From Clonostachys chloroleuca (lineage: Eukaryota; Ascomycota; Sordariomycetes; Hypocreales; Bionectriaceae): a stretch of DNA of 64,000 nt. Position 1 is the stretch's first letter; the number at the start of each line of letters is the position of its first letter. The stretch lies in assembly GCA_037952775.1 (NCBI GenBank), contig JBANAY010000003.1, positions 13,578,001 to 13,642,000 of the forward strand. Reading direction: 5' to 3'. The notes under the pieces are model-generated. The model saw only the letters and a list, made by a program, of their open reading frames with translations. It was not told where the DNA came from and did not search any database. Positions 1-11,669 of this stretch are shown piece by piece. A program made the position numbers and the translations under genes.

Positions 1-1583
1 TTTAAAAGACTGACTATTTCTGTTATTGTATCCTCTAATTGCAAATATTGGTAGCCATCTTGTCTCCTGATTTTTTGAAGAAATTGCCGGGTCATTGTTC
101 TGTCGGGATTTTGCTCTAATATGTCGCGGATTTGAGGAGTTTGAAATCCAAGTTTGTGGGCTATAGATGCGAGCTTGTAGACCATTCCTTCATTTGCTTC
201 AACACTTTGAGGCCCTGCGAGCTTCCGCTTCACCAGCTTAGGAACATCCCAGTATTCACGAAAAGACCATAGCCACAATTGCCTATATAGAAGGTTGAAA
301 CGGTCAGGGTGGGATATAGACATAAAGCCACCCTGAGATAATTGTATGAGGCACGAGCCTGACCGCGATTCATGATTTTGAAATGTGTTTTCTAGGGTAG
401 CGCGGATAGATTCCCCCTGTTTTAGGGTTACCAGTCGTTTCATGCAATCTGCCGGGCCCTTGAGATATTTTAAGTTCTCAAAGAACATATATAACGAAGG
501 TATTAAGCGATCAGTTGTTTTCACGCAGATAAGGTCCCAGATTTCCTTTCTCTCAATCTCATTAAACTCTCCAAATACCTCACCTCCTTCTATTCGACGC
601 ATGAGCTCATCCGCTTCTCTCTTGCAAGCTCCGGGCGCGGTTAGCTCTATCGCTTTTAGAGACGAGACCTTCATTTTACACATCTTTAGTTCATCTCCAG
701 CGAAAATTTCGTAAAAGAATTCTCGAATATCGCCAAGACAGAAGCATAGTTCCTATGATTTGCTTAGCACTAGCTATGGACAGCCAGTATTCTCTCCTTA
801 CCTCATGGCAGCCCAGCGTGATCATCTTACCAATAGCGCTCAATCGCAGACCAGAATAAAGCGCAGGTATGCAGTGAAAGGCATCGAAAGCTCTTGCGAA
901 TATACGATGATTGAGCAGTCGCTGAAGGTTCCGTTTGGGATCTGTTGAATTTGATATCGCAGCTAACCGTGCCCACCATCTCCTTTCGAAATATTGATTT
1001 TTTCCATTTCCAAATATGCCCTTATATGTCTGTATTTTAAGGTAGAAGTCGCCATCATTTGGTTTTTGCTCATTTCTATACTCTTCGATCAAGGTATATC
1101 TCAGGTCTTCGCTTAAATCTGGATTTCTTAGATATCAATATTACACTTGCAGCTCAAGTACTCACCAGCTGAATAGAAATCAACGACCCAGTCTTTATTC
1201 TGCGTGGAAAAGACTTGCTTGGCTGCCTCAACCCGATGTCTTCCATGGAGGCATTCTAAGGAGGCCCCAAGAGGAAATTGGATAGTGGCAAAATGTTCAG
1301 GGTTTTTGGTTAAAAGGCAGGTTTCATCTAAATTAGATGCTCTTAGAAGCTGAAGAAGTTCGGTTTCGCTTATGACTGCCGGTATGCGGTTCGAATAATC
1401 ATCGGGTCTACATCCATTTTCTTGTTGGAATAGCCTTTCGAGACGTTTCACATTCTTGGGGTCCAATTCTCTTGAATACGGGAAGCACAGCGCGGTAATA
1501 CTAACTCGTGCTGTCCCCAAGTGCCTAATGCACCTTTCTGAATCAATGGGTTTGAACGCGTCTCCACTTGATTGAGAAACCAT
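1..1583 (-). CDS. DUF3723-family protein, 3' end outside window
   Basis: Three exons can be joined: 1583-1166, 1118-802 and 752 down to the left edge, where the frame is still open. The introns are 1119-1165 (47 nt, GTGAGT..CAG) and 753-801 (49 nt, GTAAGG..TAG), and both keep phase. ATG at 1583 gives MVSQSSGDAF; an in-frame TTG two codons upstream is not used. About 495 residues are visible. The motif LHGRHRVEAAKQ, then VDFYSADLSEDLRY and EEYRNEQKPNDGDFY across the first intron, match my memory of fungal DUF3723 proteins (GKHRIEAA..WWTVDLY). Function is unknown. DUF3723 genes are known as frequent cargo of Starship giant transposons. There is no internal stop, so the gene appears intact as far as seen. 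Confidence 0.82.
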
Positions 1584-1775
1584 CCTCAACTGATTAGATT
1601 TCCTAGCGGCATCCTATACATATGTATGTACAATGCATGAGATCCATTATCAAGAAAACACGCGACTGGACCAGATTTGGACTCTGTGACGAGGGGCCCT
1701 TTTCTCGGCTATGTGGGACTAGCCCAGAATTCGGCTACGAAAAATCACGTATTCAGCGGCAATTATCAGCTATGC

Positions 1776-1875
1776 AATATGTACATACATACAGTACATA
1801 CATATACATACACTGTAGGTAGGCACATATATACGGTATGTATATATCCATACTTTTTACATGTAAATACAGTAC
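1776..1875. repeat. TACA/TA-rich simple-sequence tract
   Basis: This low-complexity stretch is built from repeated tacata, gtacat and tatata words just upstream of the DUF3723 gene. Similar short tracts occur near 50240-50285 and 63390-63425. Small open frames through it are compositional artefacts. Confidence 0.6.
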
Positions 1876-2069
1876 ATTTGCAGGTATTCAGCTATGTCAA
1901 AGCGGCTATGGATCCCATCTACAGGCGGCGCTAGTTATGTAAAAACCAAGCATGGGAACAATATTTTTTTTTCCCAACTCAGATTCTGGCGACAAAATTT
2001 GCCCTAGAACAACAGAATCCGAGACACCATCAAATATTTATAAACCGATATCTTCCCACAATTGGGCTT

Positions 2070-4649
2070 TCAAGCCAGAAAACGCAGCCAAGCATGTCGA
2101 GAAAAGGAGAACACACCATACATTTGGGCCCTAGGGAATTTGAGATCAGGAATGATGTCCGCAGCGGTAAAATCAGCCCCATTCATAACTTTCAGGCCAA
2201 TGTACGTATTCTCATTAACAATAACAGACATCCCCTGAGCGTAGAAGAGGACCGCGGGGATCTTGCAGTTAAGAGTTATCACCTTGTTCAATGCTCTGGG
2301 CCACCTCCTACTGAGATACAACTAGACTGCGCCAGGTGCAGTTCGAGACGAAGACTAAGATATGTCTCCCGTGAAAGCGGGCCCATCTACCACGGCCTCC
2401 ATGTCCCAGCTCCATTGGTTGTGATTAAGCGGCATTAAACCATGCAAGCCATCCTTGAAGGTAATCCGGGAGCGGTTAACAAGCCCGATGTTGAGTAGGT
2501 CAAGGACCTCTACTACTTTCTGCGTTTCGGTACGTACTCTGCCCAAAAGAGCACCCAGTAAAGGGTCATCTCGCGCGCGGAATTGTTTTTTGGGAAATTT
2601 GAACATCCACGATATGCTGTGGCTACGGTGGTGAGCAATGATGGCCTGTCCGAGGGTGGCTATTTAAGCCAAATCTACATCCGGTTCACCAGGAGGCTTG
2701 TCTCGTATGTCACATTGTCGAGCAAGCAGATCGTCAATATCATCGTTACCAATGGAGGTTATATTACCCTGGACTCGCTCTCCCATCTCATTGAGCATCT
2801 GGAGATGCAGCAGGTCCTGAGCCTTTGCTGCGGCCTGATCGTCTTCTGTAGAGGGAACTAGACAGTGTGATAAGGGGCCGTCCTGGCGGTAGCGAATTGG
2901 CTGATAGAAATTGTCATGACGTTGGATGAGAGGTCGGTCCACTTCTTCTAGATCATTCGAGTGAAGGTCTTGGATTAGACTCTGCAGACTGGAGAATCCC
3001 TCGTTGCGTCGGAGTCTCCCACAGCATTTTGGGCGTCTGGAGGCGAACTATACGGTTTTGGTGATGCTCCGCGCTTGCTGGCTTTTCTATGGTTGACCCG
3101 TCACTATACTTGCCTGCATCCAGAGGAAAGTCAACATCCACAATTTCGTCACCTTCCGACCGGTTGGCCCAGAGCTTGGGATTTCTAGGTGTCCAGGTAC
3201 AACAGTGTCCGGCCGTTTTCCCGAAAATACATAGTCTTTGTTCGGGATTGGTTTGCGTACTGGCCGAGCGACGGAGCCGTGTCTAGCATCGGAAAATGGC
3301 CCAGCAGAGTGCCGTCAAATCGATGTAAGACTAGTGCCACACATTTGGAAAGTCCGTTTGATAGCCAAGCAAGAAGAAGCAGACCTCCACTGCAGAAAGC
3401 TGTCTCTCGGAAAAGACTCGCTTTGCTGCCCTTACTAGAAAATAAAGAATCTCGTTGATCACAGTTTGGCGCTGGGAATCCTATTTCGCAAGAGGCGGCA
3501 CCCTCAGTGCCGCGGACTGACGAAGCTGTCGAAGAACATCAGCCGCGAAGACAAGACGTTTCCACATGGGTGTGTCCAATTTGGCGGCGCATTTTGGTGT
3601 AATATACCATGGCTGGTTCTATGGCTTTGGTCAAGGTTATTGAGATATCGTGGATGTGACGGAGGCCGACTGAGATTGCTTTGTTATGATCATGGTTGAC
3701 GGCGGGGTAGTCCCGCTGGATTTTAACCAAGTCATCTTCCGTAAATCCCGATTTATCGACGAGTCTCGAAGGCGCCTTAAACAGACAAGCCGTTTGTTTG
3801 TGCTTACGCGTGCCTTCACTTAGTAGTACTTTTAGGGAATGCTTGACATAGGTGTAGAATTGGACTTGGCAACAGTACGCAATGTAATTCGACTCCTTGT
3901 CGAAGACTGCTGCGATAGTCATGGTGTCGTGCATTGTTTCATCCACTGAATCAATTACTTTACTCTCCTTTCGGGCAGATTTTCCAGCTTGCTCGTCTAA
4001 AGATTCGTGAGAAGTCGAGTTCAGATACTAGGCTACTTGTGTACGGTATCCTTCCTCTAGCTTCGCCATATCATTGATCAGGGAAGGCAATTGCATATTA
4101 CCCTCCAGCGAAAGAAGTCCGTGCAAGTGCAGGCTGCCTCGGTTCTTTGTCTCGACTGTTGCGTACTACTAGCTGACTTCCCCAAACCCGATTCTTGGCC
4201 CGTCCTGACGTATGTCAAAAAGGAGCGAGATTTCTCGATAAAAGAACATAGCCGCGCTAACTGGGTCCACGGTGCTGAGAGCGATCTTGTCATGCCGTCG
4301 CCGAAGATGGGCCAGTAGCGCCTTTATTATCATGACAGTGGAGCCGGTGGGCGGAGAGCCTTATCTTTATAGGACTGTTGTTATCATTGGGGGTGACAGT
4401 GATCCAGATGGCAGGCATACCAATCCAGTTGTTCATTGCTTGTATATTTCTCCGCATCAGGAGTCGAGCTCCATTCGAGAGCGGCTGTGCATGGGCAGAG
4501 ATAGATAATTCGCGAAGCAAGACGAATATGTCTGAAACTATCGTGGGCCTTGTCCCTCGAATCCCTTCCTGGGCTCTTTTAGGCGGCCCGCTATTAGGCG
4601 TCCACAGACCCGCTCTAGCCTGTCGAAGGAGCCCTGGCCAGAAGCGCAA
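2070..4649 (-). mobile_element. Degenerate Helitron (Rep/helicase protein relic)
   Basis: Read right to left on the minus strand, the pieces follow the order of a fungal Helitron protein. Around 4649-4290 lies the Helitron-like N region (MNNWIGMPAIWITVTPND). Around 4290-4078 are remnants of the block with REISLFF and RQDGPRIGFGEVS, in a shifted frame. At 3946-3539 lies the linker (AVFDKESNYIAYC, AISVGLRHIHDISI). At 3141-2070 lies the PIF1-type helicase end (QFRARDDPLLGALLGRVR, MSVIVNENTYIGLKVMNGA). Frameshifts and stops separate the pieces, and no Walker A segment was recovered, so the element cannot encode a working protein. Family assignment rests on recognising these conserved blocks. The Helitron ends (TC..CTRR with a hairpin) were not located. 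Confidence 0.72.
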
Positions 4650-5124
4650 CTTACCGAATAGATTTCTTACTTATCACATAAATCAAAATTCACCTCAAAA
4701 TGTATTAAGGCATATCGATGTGGATAATCAGAGACTAACAAATGAAAGACTTGGTTGTTAAAGCTATAGATATGGTTAGGTATTACCACTAGACACCAAG
4801 CGATAAAGCCACTGACTAGTGATGCTCTTGCGTTAGCTTCTGCTACCATCGCATTCGGGGTCGCCCAGATCTAGACATGTTGATAGCAAGAGAACAAGAA
4901 CATCAAACTGGGGCTATGGTTGTCTCTGTGTGTGGCCCCGGGGAATTGAGCGATACTGTACGCTATATTGTTAGAAAACTCCAGGGCGCGGACCACTCTT
5001 GATCTATTCGACTAGGCATTTTCCTGGTAACAGAGTGCCTGACGGGAATAAATAGATAGTAGAACTTTATATAACAAGCAATAAATTTTATTACATGAAG
5101 TAGCTTACTAAACTTATGCTATAT

Positions 5125-5886
5125 CTATAGAGCTGCGAATTTTGTCGATAGATCATCCACCTTTGCATCCACGGCTGAACCATTATGGGGATTTGGACTG
5201 AAATCTTCTGGCTCGGAAGCATCAGAATCATTTTCCTCATCTTCGGTGTCCTCGTCCATCATAGTGTTATCGCCGCCTCTATAGGTCACCCAGTCGGGGG
5301 TTTTGATTTTTACCTCCTTTTCTCTCCTTGTCTTTGAGTCTGGCATCTCCCGTTTCCATTTGCTATCAAGCCCATAACCCTCTGTGTTGCAGTCACACGG
5401 CCCATAGAGTGGATTTTCATGTGATAGCCAGAGATTTCGAAGGCAGCGAGAGTGTATGGCATGTTTCTTGCAATATTTCCAGTGCATATCCTCGAGGATT
5501 TGAAATCTTCTACTGCAGAAGTTGCATCGTTGTGCAGAGGCTGGCAGAGTTCTTAGAAACGCATCAGTGGCTACAACAGGGAATACCGACTTTGCATCGT
5601 ATTTCTTTCTGTATATCTGAATATTTGTAAGGATGTTCTCGACCGTTATCGAGTGTTCATATTTGAACTGTTTTATGACCTTCATCCGAAATGCCTCAGG
5701 CATGTCATTTATAGCAAATGCGATATAGTACCTCCCCCGGATCTTTCTCAGTTTCTCAAATGCATCTTCCCAAGACACTGAGTATAACATTGATATGCAT
5801 ATCCTCATCCTCTTCTTGTTGCTAATTGGATTTGGTTCTTCCCATGGGATTTGCAATCTCAAATCTTTTGGTCTTATATGATCCAT
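5125..5886 (-). CDS. Hypothetical Cys/His-rich (RING/zinc-ribbon-like) protein, 253 aa
   Basis: This is a single uninterrupted frame with ATG at 5886. The centre carries a metal-binding-looking cluster: C121-x2-C124, H135, C139, H142, H145, C148, then C164-x-C166. This resembles a treble-clef or degenerate RING/zinc ribbon but matches no family I can name. The N-terminal 110 residues are mixed helix-forming sequence. The C-terminus is strongly acidic (MMDEDTEDEENDSDASEPED, residues about 210-230). The protein could act in the nucleus or in protein interaction, but this is inference. It lies between the Helitron relic and a set of 15-bp tandem repeats in its upstream region. Confidence 0.55.
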   Translation of the reverse strand: MDHIRPKDLRLQIPWEEPNPISNKKRMRICISMLYSVSWEDAFEKLRKIRGRYYIAFAINDMPEAFRMKVIKQFKYEHSITVENILTNIQIYRKKYDAKSVFPVVATDAFLRTLPASAQRCNFCSRRFQILEDMHWKYCKKHAIHSRCLRNLWLSHENPLYGPCDCNTEGYGLDSKWKREMPDSKTRREKEVKIKTPDWVTYRGGDNTMMDEDTEDEENDSDASEPEDFSPNPHNGSAVDAKVDDLSTKFAAL

Positions 5887-5954
5887 TTTGCAGAAGGTTG
5901 AATGTACAGTATAGTGAAAGTCTTTTCAGTGGGTTTTAAGGGAACGTGGGGTAC

Positions 5955-5999
5955 CAGAAACCAGGCTCTCAGAAACCAGGCTCCCAGAAACCAGGCTGA
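5955..5999. repeat. Three tandem 15-bp repeats
   Basis: The unit cagaaaccaggctct occurs three times in a row with changes only in the last two bases, starting at 5955, 5970 and 5985. It lies about 70 bp upstream of the ATG of the minus-strand gene at 5886, so it may belong to that promoter. Confidence 0.85.
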
Positions 6000-6551
6000 C
6001 CTAAAACAAGGTCGAGGGCAAGAATCAGACAAGCTTACATATCCTTAGGAGCCTAAAACCGGGATAACTAGCTATAAAGGATTCACTACAATGTTTGACA
6101 ACATACATCTCATGAGGCAATTAGGAGGCATGCATCTATACTATGTATGTTTATCAATCTATGCAGTGAATTTCTTACAGACACATGGCAGTTTCAGCTC
6201 TTTTAAAACTATTCTGAAAGGGGCTTTAAGAAGAATATTTAAAAATAAAATCCAAATAAAAAGAATAATTGATTGCCCGTGACCCTTTTTATATTTGCTG
6301 TTTTGCACGATTAATTAGCCCATTACTAGACATGAGATGTATCTCTAAGCTGCTTGGTCTAATTGTGGCTTGGCCCTTGCCGGACTGGCTCGTTACAGCG
6401 CCCCGTCTCCAGGAAAAGGGTTGGCTGTTAGGTCCCGCTTGGCATCGCGAATCAACCTTGGCATCGCGAATCAGCGTCTTTTTATAAGGTCGTCCAAGAT
6501 GTTTTTATAGACACTATTTTTGGTAATAATCCAGGATCCTACTTTTCATCA

Positions 6552-7375
6552 TTATAATGCACCGTAACTGGTTCTTACAGTGCAGTAGTTGGGGGTTGGA
6601 ATACAAAGGGCATTTTGTCGTTCTGTAGATCGTGGCAGGGCCGCCCTTGAAGTGCCTGTGTAGGCCTTTTTGTCTGCCGCTCTGCGCTTCTGTGCATAGT
6701 CGTCCCTGAGCTCTATTGCCCTGGCATCGAGGCCTCCGGAGTCGGCGAGCGACTTCTTGCTCGCGTCCTCCGCCTCCTCCTGCGCCACCTGAATATCGTC
6801 CTCATCCTTGACCGAGATGAGCGATGCCCTGCAGTAGTAACTAGACATACGGTTCGTCAGTGCATGTGGATCTACACCAGGTAAGGTGGTGGATTGCGGA
6901 GGCGATACATACCAATGATAGTGGTTGCACGTGCACCGGATCTTATTGCACCCGCTCGAGAGCTCGATTCCGACTTTGCAGCGACTAGAAGCCCGGGAAC
7001 CCATCAGCTTTCCTGCAAATTACTCTCGGCCTTCTCGCCTACTCACCTGCAATTAAGGAACCGGCCCTCCGACATTGCCTCATCCAGCAACCGGGTCAGC
7101 TGCCGTGCCTGCTCTTCTACATCTTCCGCTAGGTCTGGCAGCTTGGCCTCTTCGCACGTCTTGCCCTCATGAGCTAAGCGTCGGCACAACCTGCAGCTGA
7201 GCTTGCCGCAGTCATCGCTTTTGCACTCGAAGAGTGGATGCTCGTGCTTCGGAAGGCCCTCAAAGTCATCAATGTAGTTGCAAAAGGGACAGACTTCATA
7301 GTTTGGGTTTTCCTTCAGTTTTTCATCCACGGACTCCTTTTTCCATAGACCAGCGGCGAATACTATTTTCCTCAC
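6552..7375 (-). pseudogene. RBR-type (RNF216/TRIAD3-like) E3 ubiquitin ligase, IBR-RING2 half only
   Basis: Exon 7375-7050 encodes an IBR domain (CPFCNYIDDF, then ECKSDDCGKLSCRLC, HEGKTCEE). A 62-nt intron (GTGAGT..CTAG) joins it to SRCKVGIELSSGCNKIRCTC. A second intron starting GTATGT restores NHYHCYYCRA, which is the RING2 signature including the catalytic-type Cys after His. RBR ligases transfer ubiquitin through a RING2 thioester, while RING1 recruits the E2. RING1 is not present here: upstream (about 7682-7376) a frame starting MACNRSDDSG contains TGA and TAA stops, and no in-frame ATG opens the IBR exon. It is therefore probably a 5'-decayed gene, although a missed upstream exon cannot be excluded. 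A charged tail after RING2 (QKRRAADKK) ends at 6552. Confidence 0.62.
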
Positions 7376-7399
7376 AATGATCTTGATCTCTACTCAGTC

Positions 7400-8990
7400 C
7401 ATTTTTCTGGTGAGATAGGATAGCCTCCACGTGGTCTAACGCGCTATTCAACGCCATCGTTGTACGAACACAGCTAGGATTACTTTAGATTATCATTGTA
7501 TCCGGTTCATCTAACGCGTGATCTGCGACCGCGTCCAGGGAGAGGGCAGGGTCTATGAGGTTATCTCAGCCTGAGTCCTGGCGTGGGAGAGTAGCTAGAA
7601 GCTCAATGCTACTACCCTCAGTCTCTTCGGGTTCCTGGTATGCTCCTTGGATTCCCGAATCATCGCTCCTATTACAGGCCATTATATTATCGAATCGCTT
7701 TGAAGCTTGTTCTGGGTTGGGTGTTCGGGGACACTTTAAAGCCTGTTTGGCCCTTTTTCGAACCGTACTATAGTTACCCGGATCTCATCACGAACCATAT
7801 TCAGAACTTCATCGTCGTATTTTCTTCTCGCCTTGAGATAGTTATGGTGGTGGGTTTGATTACATCATACTGAATGAGTTGACAGTTGAATATAATACAA
7901 AATGCCAAAAAATAGCCTTTGGCTAAACAAGGAAAGGGGCCGGAGAAGGAGGGGGAGAGACGTAGATTGAATATAACAATATTAAGATGTTGCATCTTCC
8001 AAAACAGCCAAAGGATGGCTCTCGTCTGCGTGGAGCCACGAGGCTGGCAAGGAGCTTGTCCTGTTGATAAATGGAAAGGGCAACCTATAGGCACCGTAGT
8101 CTCTTATATACGTGCATGGCTAGTTGCATTCAATAGGTGTACATCTATATGGAGTTATATAGATCATGCGTCCAAGGTATCTTGCATGCGGCTGTATCTA
8201 ATGCGCCACGATTGGTGAATGTAGCTCTATCGTTCTATAAGGAACTATGTAGGCAGAGTGTATATACTCGCGGCAGAGGCGAGGCTGACTGTTAACATGG
8301 TCACAGAGGCACTATAAAGATCTTCCTGAAAACTCGACTATCCCTTGCTTAATAGGTGTCTTATCCTATCCTCATTTATATACCATCCCAGACTGATGCG
8401 CTTGAAGGCCGTCTGGCTGGTACGTTTCTCCTAAATGCGTGGCTTTTTAGTAGGTTTTTTCATCGTTTATGTCTTGGAGTTATGTAGGTGAGTGTGATAT
8501 ACTCTCAAAAGTGAGGCTGTACTCACAGCCTGGTTGCGCTTCTACGACCCTTCATCCTTAGCCCCGGCTCACGGTTAATTGAACTATAACAACATTGAAA
8601 ACCTTTTTACTATAAGAAATTCATACGGATCTTATCACACGGTAGTCAGCCAGGCCCTATTTCAAGAAATCACCATTCAGTGTTATACTTAAAACTTTCT
8701 CTTCATTGTTAAGCCTTAGATACTTAAATTGAATGTTATTTGCTATTTCTTTGGAATCATCTCATAATACTAGTTTAGAATATCATAAGACCTAGGGTAG
8801 GATTTTGAATGATACATTCTAGCTAGAGCTAATAAATTCAAGAGAACTCGTACCCGCTCTCACAGGAGTTAGTATACCAATCTAACCCGAAATTAATAAT
8901 GGTATCTTAGGGCATGGTGAAAAACAGTTCTACTATATCATTATCGGTCGGGGCATTAAGTGGGGTTATTCCAGACTTTTTGGGGAGAGG
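7400..8990. other. No gene recognised
   Basis: Only short overlapping frames on both strands occur here, without recognisable motifs. The part up to about 7690 probably holds the decayed 5' end of the neighbouring RBR gene. Confidence 0.5.
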
Positions 8991-9000
8991 CGATTATGGT

Positions 9001-9213
9001 TTAACTAGAGTCCTTTTTTCCCTTTCCCTTTTGTGTAAGTTTCTTCCGTAGTCTATCGTATAAGACTCTTTGGATCTGTTCTATATCTTCCTGGTGGACT
9101 TCGGCATTGGAGCTGAGATTCGCCGTGGGATAAGGCAAAGTAGTGCTAAAGTCACCAAAACCTTCTGGAAAACCAGTAGGTCGATGGTAGATTTGTGAGT
9201 GGATGGCGGACAT
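9001..9213 (-). CDS. Small hypothetical protein, 70 aa
   Basis: ATG at 9213 opens MSAIHSQIYH. The frame ends in a charged helix-like tail (EDIEQIQRVLYDRLRKKLTQ followed by a Lys/Gly-rich end). TATA-like sequence (ttatatatca, 9240-9249) lies about 30 bp upstream. The composition looks protein-like but no homologous family is recognised. It could equally be the last fragment of a larger decayed gene. Confidence 0.35.
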   Translation of the reverse strand: MSAIHSQIYHRPTGFPEGFGDFSTTLPYPTANLSSNAEVHQEDIEQIQRVLYDRLRKKLTQKGKGKKDSS

Positions 9214-9825
9214 TTGCAAGTATTATCCACCGCACCTAGGTTATATATCAGCGCTCAATTTATAATACAACCCCAAGGGAAACTTAGAACTCGATTTACT
9301 CGTCTCACACAAATACTTATAACACTTGTGGGTCAAAGGATCCGATAACTCGGCTTAAGCCCATATTTGGTCAGTAGGGCCTATGTTTAGTCTATCATGT
9401 GGCTATGTAAAAGTTTAGAAAGCTCGAATTTACTATGTGATTTTTTGAACAAAAGATTTGAGACGCGCGATTTGTTTTTACGCTCTTTTGTTTAGTTACG
9501 TACTAGCCCTCCCTTGAACAGAGAAACTTACCATGGTTGCAAATAGAGCTAATATAGGTCGCAATAGCTATTCTCGTGGTTATGTTGCGAGACCATATCC
9601 TGCACTCAGTGATAATATAATGATACATTTGCTAGCACCACTTTATATCATACCAACCTCCTCACATTATGCGGCACATTCCTTAAATAGGGCTGGGGAA
9701 GTTATATACCTGTTTCTTACGGCTAGTTGTTAGGGCTAGTTTAAAGAGCCACTCATTTGCTTATAACAGTGATGAGGAGATGTTCTTGTTTTTGAAGTGC
9801 TAAAGTCCTATTTCTTTCGTCATCT

Positions 9826-10092
9826 CTAGAAACCTGTGTTCCCTCCCGGCCCGTCATCCTTTGTATCAGGTCCGTCATCTAGCTTCATCTCTGGCATATC
9901 ATCCATCGACTGATTCCTTAACGCCATAATATTTTGTTTTGGCTTTTGGCGTATGTCTTCTATGAATCGTTGCTCTCGTTGCAAAGTCGGAGGATGCTGG
10001 CCACACATTGTCCTGCGTCGTACTGTATGGGCTGGTGCACCTAGACTGAAGAAGTCTCTAGGACAAAGGGAATCAGAATTAACTCGTTGCAT
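9826..10092 (-). CDS. Small hypothetical protein, 88 aa, weak
   Basis: The frame starts with ATG at 10092 and carries an acidic Asp/Gly-rich C-terminus (MDDMPEMKLDDGPDTKDDGP). No domain, signal peptide or neighbour supports it. It is kept only because its composition differs from the surrounding random frames. Confidence 0.22.
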   Translation of the reverse strand: MQRVNSDSLCPRDFFSLGAPAHTVRRRTMCGQHPPTLQREQRFIEDIRQKPKQNIMALRNQSMDDMPEMKLDDGPDTKDDGPGGNTGF

Positions 10093-10159
10093 CCTTGTAA
10101 ATAGTTGGATGGGTTTTATACCAATGTGTAGTTTATCAAGAATTAGAGCTTATCATCCA

Positions 10160-11660
10160 TAATAGCGGGCCTTATATAACACACGCCCTGATCTGAAAAG
10201 GGGAACGTACCTATCTGTCTCGTAGGCCTATAGAACCCATTACAGGTCGGCACGACCCGAATTTGGACTCACAGCATGACAAGCACGATAAAGACTAAAA
10301 TAGGGATCCCTCCTAGTATATATATATACAGAAATACCTTGGGTACAGTAATTGCCCACAGGAGACCAGTGATTGCCATTTACAAACTTGTGCCTCTAAA
10401 GAACACAGCTGGGTCTTCTGATAAAGCAATAGCATTTCGCCCCTTGTGAGGGTCTCTCTCCTCAGTCATCTGGCAAAGTAAAATTGTAAAATACTTCAGT
10501 CGCCTAGGTATGTACATGTATTTAACTAACTAATTACTATGAATAATAAACATGAAGATTGACCCCCCCCCCCCCCATGATCCCTCCACTACGATATACC
10601 CTGACTATGCCATTGGTGCTTCACCTTATGGGCCTCAGAAACCTAACCTCTAAGAAAAACTATTCCCCATCGGCAACTGTACTCGGTACATTAAAGACAA
10701 AAGGATCGCCATTAGATCTTCCTCCTATCTAGAAACCTAGGCAATTCTATCACCTCTAATTAGTGTAAAGCGCTCTAGAATTCGAACATGCCTCGCCTCA
10801 GCTAGCAGTATTAAGGTATTAGGGTTATAGTAAAGATATACAAAGCTAATGAATTTTAAAGGTCAGGGCTCTGATTTGGTGAACTTCTATGGGAAGCCCA
10901 GTGATGGGAAGAACAAAGGTAGAAATGCAGAGTCTTCTCGAAATTTTAAAACAACTTCAGCCTCAGTACTTAGCAAGTTTATCTTAGTATAGCCAATATT
11001 TTAATTACTGATTAACCATAAGAGAAATAACCGGTGTCCCATACATAGGTTAAGGTGATTGACTCTAACTAATTAAGCTGTGAAATGAATATAAAAATTA
11101 ATCAGGAATCCTCCAAGCATCGTAAGAATAGTTGATACCATGTGTATTATATTAAAAACCCCATTATCAACATGTTAGGGCAGCCTTGGGAAGACCAACT
11201 TCTAAGGCTCAGTCATCTATCACCGTTGCGTGCACGCCCTGCTTTCTCGATACTATACCTCTCTAGCCTTTCTTCCCCTTAGCTTGTCTCCTAGAGAATG
11301 AGCCTTAAGGGAGTGCATATTTAAAGACACTTGGCGCCTACCACAGCTACTATTGTATGAAGGAGCCAGAGTCATACTATTTACCTAGCATTAGCCCGGT
11401 TTGGAGGTATAAATAACAACCAAAAAGCACTTCGTATCTTTATTGACTTCTAATCCTCAGTAATCCTTGAAGTAGACTTCATAATAAGAACATCTGCCAG
11501 CCCTCCTGTTTTATAACCCGGAGGTATAACAAATGTGGCCTTGAATCTCCTATTCTATGTCACCATCCGGAGGTATGAGCGATTAAACAAAACTACGGTG
11601 GCCCCAATCCGTTGGAGTTACCCTAATACCCATCGGTAACACATTTCAAGTTTATCTTTA
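10160..11660. other. Gene-free stretch with a poly-C run
   Basis: No coding signal is seen on either strand. A homopolymer of about 15 C lies near 10562-10576. The part after about 11640 belongs to the repeat unit that also occurs at 47150. Confidence 0.5.
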
Positions 11661-11669
11661 TAAGCTATT

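Noticed and set aside
5955..5999. Short repeats considered as a CRISPR-like array
   Set aside because: There are no spacers between units, and the host is eukaryotic.
10562..10576. Poly-C run considered as a centromere or telomere feature
   Set aside because: It is a single homopolymer with no TTAGGG-type repeats anywhere nearby.
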